A stretch of DNA of 64,000 nucleotides from positions 1,069,501-1,133,500 of the forward strand of contig JADKIW010000001.1 in the NCBI GenBank assembly GCA_016721115.1. Direction: 5' to 3'. Below the pieces are notes generated by a model. It saw only the letters and a program-made list of their open reading frames with translations. It was not told where the DNA came from and did no database searches. This document shows positions 60,322 through 64,000 of the stretch, piece after piece. Position 1 is the stretch's first letter. Each line of letters starts with the position of its first letter. The position numbers were made by a program, and so were the translations under genes. Source of the DNA: Candidatus Defluviilinea proxima (GTDB lineage Bacteria; Chloroflexota; Anaerolineae; Anaerolineales; Villigracilaceae).

Positions 60322-61326
60322 ATGAAAGATTGGAAACGTTGGCTTCCCGGCACGCTTATCAGTGTTATTTTTATCGGCGTCTTTTTATATTTCGTCGACT
60401 TCGGCAAAATGGTCAATGCCATCCGCAATGCAAATTATGTTATGTTGGGAATCGCATTCGCCTTGGGCTTTATATGGATTGCCATCCGCGCACAGGTTTG
60501 GCGCGAACTGCTTCGTAATCGTGCATCTTATAGCGCAGTCTTCTGGACGGTTGGTGAAGGGTATTTTTTGAATAACTTCCTGCCGTTTCGCCTTGGTGAG
60601 ATCGGGCGTGCCTTTCTCCTCAGCCGTAAATCTGATTTGAAATTTCTGGAGATATTGCCCACCATCGTCATCGAGCGTGTAGTGGATTTAGGCTTTACCG
60701 CCGTTGTTTTGCTTGCCTCCTTGCCGTACGTTGTAAAAGCAGAAGGGGCCGAACGCGCTGGGATAATCGTTGGCGTTGTAGTTGTGATCGGGCTTGTGCT
60801 CATGTACATTCTTGCCCGTAGCAACAAATGGGCGTTGGATATCTTTCACAAACTCAGCGCACGTTGGCCAGTCTTACAGCGTGTTGGAGGAAATTTCCTT
60901 GAATCGTTCTTTGCCGGTTTGAGCGTGCTTACTGATGGCTGGCTCTTCCTGCGCTTTATCTTTTGGATGGCTCTCAACTATGCTCTTGCCGTGGTCTCTT
61001 ATTATTTCATCATACGCGCTTTCTTCCCTGATGCGACCCTTGTGTGGGCAATGTTTGGTTTGGGAGCGGCGGCATTGGGAAATGCGATCCCTGCCCTGCC
61101 CGGCGGAGTAGGCACGCTGGAAGGTGCCTTTGGTGGTGCGTTAATTATCTTGACGGGCAATCAGTCTGTTTCATTCGCAACCGCCTTGAGCGTTCGTTTA
61201 TATAACTATATCAATAGCACAGTGATCGGCGGCATCGGTCTTGCACGCGAAGGACAGACGCTTTCGGGCGTGTACGAGCAACTCAAGAATTTGCGGGTCA
61301 AGCAACAGGAAGAGCCTGCCAAGTAA
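60322..61326 (+). CDS. lysylphosphatidylglycerol synthase-type membrane protein (UPF0104 flippase-like)
   Basis: 334 residues with eight or so transmembrane helices. Family signatures include LLRNRASYSAVFWTVGEGYF, LNNFLPFRLGEIGRAFLLSR, IVIERVVDLGFTAVVLLASL and a late NAIPALPGGVGTLEGAFGGA. No soluble aminoacyltransferase domain is attached, so it is of the flippase-like group. GAGGA precedes the ATG. Substrate unknown, probably a lipid-linked molecule. Confidence 0.88.
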   Translation: MKDWKRWLPGTLISVIFIGVFLYFVDFGKMVNAIRNANYVMLGIAFALGFIWIAIRAQVWRELLRNRASYSAVFWTVGEGYFLNNFLPFRLGEIGRAFLLSRKSDLKFLEILPTIVIERVVDLGFTAVVLLASLPYVVKAEGAERAGIIVGVVVVIGLVLMYILARSNKWALDIFHKLSARWPVLQRVGGNFLESFFAGLSVLTDGWLFLRFIFWMALNYALAVVSYYFIIRAFFPDATLVWAMFGLGAAALGNAIPALPGGVGTLEGAFGGALIILTGNQSVSFATALSVRLYNYINSTVIGGIGLAREGQTLSGVYEQLKNLRVKQQEEPAK

Positions 61327-61343
61327 TATCTATCCGATATTCT

Positions 61344-61385
61344 GCTCTCGCCGCCGTCCTCGGCGCCGAGGACGGCGGCGAGAGC
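61344..61385. repeat. 42-bp perfect palindrome
   Basis: GCTCTCGCCGCCGTCCTCGG joined head to head with its complement (centre CGGCGCCG). Followed by GATTTTG. It could be a terminator for the membrane protein gene or a repeat element. Confidence 0.85.
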
Positions 61386-61468
61386 GATTTTGTAATCCAT
61401 GTTTCTGTTTTACGTGCCGTTCGTCCGCATACATCCCTATTTATCAACTCGACCGTTCTTGCTATACT

Positions 61469-61500
61469 TACCGCCATGCTTTTTGCATGGCGGTATTTTT
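61469..61500 (+). terminator. rho-independent terminator
   Basis: TACCGCCATGC - TTTTT - GCATGGCGGTA followed by TTTTT. It lies 143 bp after the membrane protein gene and 130 bp before the epimerase gene, so it may end the first or attenuate the second. Confidence 0.85.
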
Positions 61501-61629
61501 CAGCTTGAAACAGTCTCTCTTACAGAGTACCTGAAAAATTTTGCAGTTGTCATTTCATTTGCGGGAACAATGTCTTTGTTGTACTCGTCGAAATGACAAA
61601 GTAACCCATATGAATCATAGGAGAAACCA

Positions 61630-62655
61630 ATGACTCGAAACTACCTTGTCACCGGGGGGGCGGGATTTATCGGCTCGAACTACGTCCACAGACTGATCCA
61701 GCGGAATGAGCATGTGACCATCTTTGACAACTTGTCCCGGGCGGGTGCTCCGCGCAATGTGGCCTGGTTGAAAGAAAAGTTCGGGGACGACGCATTCGGG
61801 CTCATCGTTGGAGATGTGCGAAGCGCTGAAGATTTGCGGGAGGCGGCTTGGGACGCCGATATCATCGTTCATTTGGCGGGGCAGGTCGCAGTGACGACAT
61901 CCGTAACAGACCCACGCAATGATTTCGAAGCGAACGCCTTGGGGACGTTCAATGCGCTCGAAGCCGCGCGTCTTTCAGGACGAAATCCCATTTTCGTTTA
62001 TGCATCTACGAACAAAGTGTACGGAGGTATGGAGGATGTGGAGTTGTTCGAAGAAGCCACGCGTTGGCGCTACAAGGATTTGACGCACGGCTGTCCCGAA
62101 ACGCAGCCGCTCGATTTCCATTCGCCATATGGATGCAGTAAAGGTACGGGCGATCAATACGTGCGCGATTATGCACGCATCTACGGTCTACGGTCCGTCG
62201 TCTTTCGTCAGTCGTGCATTTATGGGCCGCGCCAGTTCGGCATCGAGGATCAGGGCTGGGTGGCGTGGTTCGTCATCGCGGCAGTGACGGGACGTCCCAT
62301 CACGATCTTTGGCGATGGCAAACAGGTGCGCGATGTGTTGAACGTGGACGATCTGTTGAACGCCTACGATGCGGCGGTGGAGAAGATCGATGTTGCCGCG
62401 GGCAAGGTCTACAACATGGGCGGCGGCGCGGAGAACGTGATGGCGGTATGGGCGGAGTTTGGTCCGATATTGGAGAAGTTGCTCGGTAAAAAGATCGAGA
62501 CCGCGCACGGCGATTGGCGTCCCGGCGACCAGCGCGTGTTCTACGCCGATATCCGCAAAGCTGAACAGGAATTAGGCTGGAAACCGAAGATCGGTGTGAA
62601 GCAGGGAATTGAGTTGTTATTCAATTGGGTGAAAGAGAATCGGGAGTTGTTTTAG
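61630..62655 (+). CDS. NAD-dependent nucleotide-sugar epimerase (CDP-paratose 2-epimerase-like)
   Basis: 341 residues, extended SDR. The NAD motif VTGGAGFIGSNYVHRL is at the N terminus, with catalytic Tyr and Lys in SPYGCSKGTGDQYVRDYA. FRQSCIYGPRQFGIEDQGWV and ITIFGDGKQVRDVLNVDDLL are typical of the CDP-paratose/tyvelose epimerase group. Makes sugars for surface polysaccharide. It follows a short AGGAGAAACC ribosome site. The second half is GC-rich relative to the neighbours. Confidence 0.9.
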   Translation: MTRNYLVTGGAGFIGSNYVHRLIQRNEHVTIFDNLSRAGAPRNVAWLKEKFGDDAFGLIVGDVRSAEDLREAAWDADIIVHLAGQVAVTTSVTDPRNDFEANALGTFNALEAARLSGRNPIFVYASTNKVYGGMEDVELFEEATRWRYKDLTHGCPETQPLDFHSPYGCSKGTGDQYVRDYARIYGLRSVVFRQSCIYGPRQFGIEDQGWVAWFVIAAVTGRPITIFGDGKQVRDVLNVDDLLNAYDAAVEKIDVAAGKVYNMGGGAENVMAVWAEFGPILEKLLGKKIETAHGDWRPGDQRVFYADIRKAEQELGWKPKIGVKQGIELLFNWVKENRELF

Positions 62656-62691
62656 GGTTGATGGTCGTATAATGCTGTGCATAGGTATTTA

Positions 62692-62793
62692 TACAGAACA
62701 ATTCCGCATAATACCCCAAATTAGGATATTCCACAGAAAGTGTACGCGTAAGCCCTCGTACAAGGGTATTATACGGAAAGTTTCTGTGGAATA
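62692..62793. repeat. interleaved inverted repeats upstream of a HEPN-like gene
   Basis: Arm A TTCCGCATAATACCC (62702-62716) pairs with GGGTATTATACGGAA (62764-62778, one mismatch), and arm B TATTCCACAGAAA (62727-62739) pairs perfectly with TTTCTGTGGAATA (62781-62793). Order A-B-A'-B' means the stems interlock, giving a pseudoknot or two competing hairpins just before the gene's ribosome site. Confidence 0.7.
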
Positions 62794-62822
62794 CATAGCT
62801 GGGCGCTTTCAAAGGAAAGATT

Positions 62823-63611
62823 ATGAACATTGAAGATGTGGAAAAAATAATTATCCAATGGGTAAAAGATGGCGCAAAAACCGAATACTCCAATTATGGA
62901 TATGATGTTTATCTTCCAAATGTGATCAGATCACTGCTGGCTAAAGAAGGTATTGATGCAGAACGAGAGGGACAAATTCGAAAACGCGAGCTGTCGCCAT
63001 ACTTTTACGCAGCCGCTTGGGAACTTTGTCGCAGAGGGATTATCCGACCTGGCGTGAAAATAATGGGCGAACAGGCAACTGTTGATGGAAGCAGCGGAAA
63101 CGGTTACTCAATTACGCCGTTTGGAAAACAATGGATTGATGAAGGTAATAGAGATGCCTTCATTCCTACTGAGCCAGGTCGCTTTGCTGAAATGCTTGCT
63201 CCGTATAAGCAAAGGTTTGGTCCAGGCTTTTATGAAAGAGCGCAGGAAGCGATACGGTGTTATGGAGCACATGCTTATTTAGCTTGCTGCGTTATGTGCG
63301 GAGCAGCTACAGAATCCATTCTTCTTGCATTGGCCATCGAGAAAAAGGATGATGAACAGAAAGTTATCATAGAATACTCTAGTGCTCGTGGCCGTAGCAA
63401 GATTGAGAATATTGTTGTTGGTCAGGTTAAAGAGAATATTCGCAATGAATTTCACGGTTATTTAGGTTTGCTCAAGTACTGGCGCGACGAGGCAGCACAC
63501 GGTAAGTCATCTGATATTTCTGACAACGAAGCTTATACGTCGTTGGCTCTCTTGTTGCGTTTTGCTATGTTTGCACAGGACAATTGGAAGGAATTCATAA
63601 ATAGCGGCTAA
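62823..63611 (+). CDS. hypothetical protein with HEPN-like C terminus
   Basis: 262 residues. The N-terminal part may be a small winged domain (LLAKEGIDAEREGQIRKREL, YSITPFGKQWIDEGNRDAF); the C-terminal half is helical with AHAYLACCVMCGAATESILL, then YWRDEAAHGKSSDISDNEAY, a pattern of HEPN-type proteins (R/D...H motif). AAGGAAAG precedes the ATG. The stop codon lies in the GGCTAAC of an attC-like repeat, so it may be a mobile cassette gene. Possible RNase or sensor in a defence context; not established. Confidence 0.65.
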   Translation: MNIEDVEKIIIQWVKDGAKTEYSNYGYDVYLPNVIRSLLAKEGIDAEREGQIRKRELSPYFYAAAWELCRRGIIRPGVKIMGEQATVDGSSGNGYSITPFGKQWIDEGNRDAFIPTEPGRFAEMLAPYKQRFGPGFYERAQEAIRCYGAHAYLACCVMCGAATESILLALAIEKKDDEQKVIIEYSSARGRSKIENIVVGQVKENIRNEFHGYLGLLKYWRDEAAHGKSSDISDNEAYTSLALLLRFAMFAQDNWKEFINSG

Positions 63612-63735
63612 CAATGCGTGCAGCGGATGGCGGGGATTCGGCGGCATTTTCAAGCATTTTTCTATGCCTCAGCATTTTTCCAGTCGGACGGCGCTCCACC
63701 GCCCGCCCCAGCGCGGGTAACGCAAACCGTTGGGC
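63606..63735 (+). repeat. attC-like palindromic element
   Basis: Begins GGCTAAC (one mismatch to RYYYAAC, contains the stop of the gene) and ends GTTGGGC (fits GTTRRRY). Outer arms (GCGTGCAGCGGATGGCGGGG and CCCCAGCGCGGGTAACGC) pair imperfectly, and the centre contains repeated CAAGCATTTTTC-type sequence. About 130 bp, the size of integron attC sites. Confidence 0.5.
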
Positions 63736-63757
63736 GTTTGAAACATCAAGGAAATAT

Positions 63758-64000
63758 ATGGCAAAAATAAATAATGCTATTCTTGTAGCAGGGGCATTAC
63801 CCAATGGTTATCAAGAAGTCCTGTCTTGGAAAGTGACAGAAAAACCTATCCGCGCTATTTCTCTAAATATAGCTGGCTTATTCCTCTTTGTCATTTTTGG
63901 CTTAATTTTTTCCAGTATAGCCAGCAGTCTGGGAAAGTTGCCGTTGGAAAGCCATTTCAGTTTCGGTTTCGGCAAAATCAGTCTGGTTATCGCTGGGTGT
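63758..64000 (+). CDS. putative membrane protein, DUF3267-like (3' truncated)
   Basis: ATG 63758 with AAGGAAA upstream; the frame stays open to the window end (81 codons). LPNGYQEVLSWKVTEKPIRA is followed by a helix (LNIAGLFLFVIFGLIFSSIA). The pattern recalls DUF3267 zincin-like membrane proteins, but the HExxH region lies beyond the window, so the call is tentative. It follows directly after the attC-like element. Confidence 0.55.
   Translation, partial: MAKINNAILVAGALPNGYQEVLSWKVTEKPIRAISLNIAGLFLFVIFGLIFSSIASSLGKLPLESHFSFGFGKISLVIAGC

Larger units (their letters stand above)
61327..61629. other. intergenic region before the sugar epimerase gene
   Basis: 303 bp without a gene. It contains the perfect palindrome at 61344-61385 and the terminator at 61469-61500, and then 130 bp with no feature except AGGAG before ATG 61630. 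A -10-like TATACT lies at about 61464; the terminator starts right behind it, so a short leader is possible but not shown. Confidence 0.5.

Noticed and set aside
62185..62215. Repeat-like CTACGGTCTACGGTCCGTCGTC in the epimerase gene
   Set aside because: It encodes the family-conserved YGLRSVVFRQSCIYG, so the resemblance to the intergenic repeat is probably chance.
63595..63804. 69-codon minus-strand ORF
   Set aside because: Lies over the attC-like palindrome and neighbouring gene ends, with no ribosome site.
1..64000. tRNA, rRNA and CRISPR arrays
   Set aside because: Intergenic regions were read for TTC-loop sequences, rRNA-like stretches and regularly spaced repeats; none was found.

Overview
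The window looks like chromosome from a member of the Chloroflexota, most likely class Anaerolineae. This is inferred from gene content and style: lipoproteins with Thr/Pro-rich linkers after the lipobox, TolB-like beta-propeller proteins, an E. coli-type and a fumarate-reductase-like succinate dehydrogenase side by side, and many short palindromic intergenic elements of several families. No rRNA, tRNA or CRISPR array was found.

Layout. 1-912 is the end of a beta-propeller protein. 913-15001 is a long minus-strand run holding pyrD, pyrE, pyrF, pyrB and pyrC, mixed with Nudix hydrolases, a GNAT enzyme, membrane proteins and a His-tailed EamA transporter. An NCS2 (uracil/xanthine-type) permease heads the run, preceded by an apparent transcription attenuator with a tiny leaderless ORF. 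15309-29447 is central metabolism: isocitrate dehydrogenase, a fumarate-reductase-like complex (A-C-D-B) and a classical sdhCDAB. Between the two complexes sit three SRPBCC proteins with an ArsR repressor under a promoter bracketed by two near-identical operators, a cassette-like gene, a lipoprotein esterase and an FKBP. 29594-39453 carries varied soluble enzymes (PhzF-like, cNMP-binding/DUF1003, RidA, Gfo/Idh/MocA, deoxynucleotidase, aminoglycoside-phosphotransferase-like, NTF2-like), then a C39-like/SH3 protein and a STAS protein. 39698-41344 is a membrane diguanylate cyclase.

41370-48268 reads as one envelope redox-repair module: CcdA, a Met-rich TlpA-like lipoprotein, an OmpR/PhoB-type response regulator with its kinase, a second TlpA-like lipoprotein and the methionine-sulfoxide reductase pair MsrP-MsrQ. 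Direct repeats with an 11-bp period lie in the same orientation and at about the same distance upstream of both tlpA-like genes, which suggests a common regulon. An 870-bp IS5-family element has inserted between the kinase and the second tlpA-like gene.

48311-64000 contains an HtrA protease, thymidylate kinase, an Ymh/HEPN-like protein, a peptidase-E-like protein, an ECF sigma factor with a transmembrane zinc-finger protein carrying two beta-propellers, LepA, a flippase-like membrane protein, an NAD-dependent sugar epimerase, and a HEPN-like gene that ends inside an attC-like palindromic repeat. The most notable non-gene signals are the attenuator before the permease, the SRPBCC operators, the regulator boxes, repeats inserted in frame in pyrC and pyrF, and the two attC-like gene ends.
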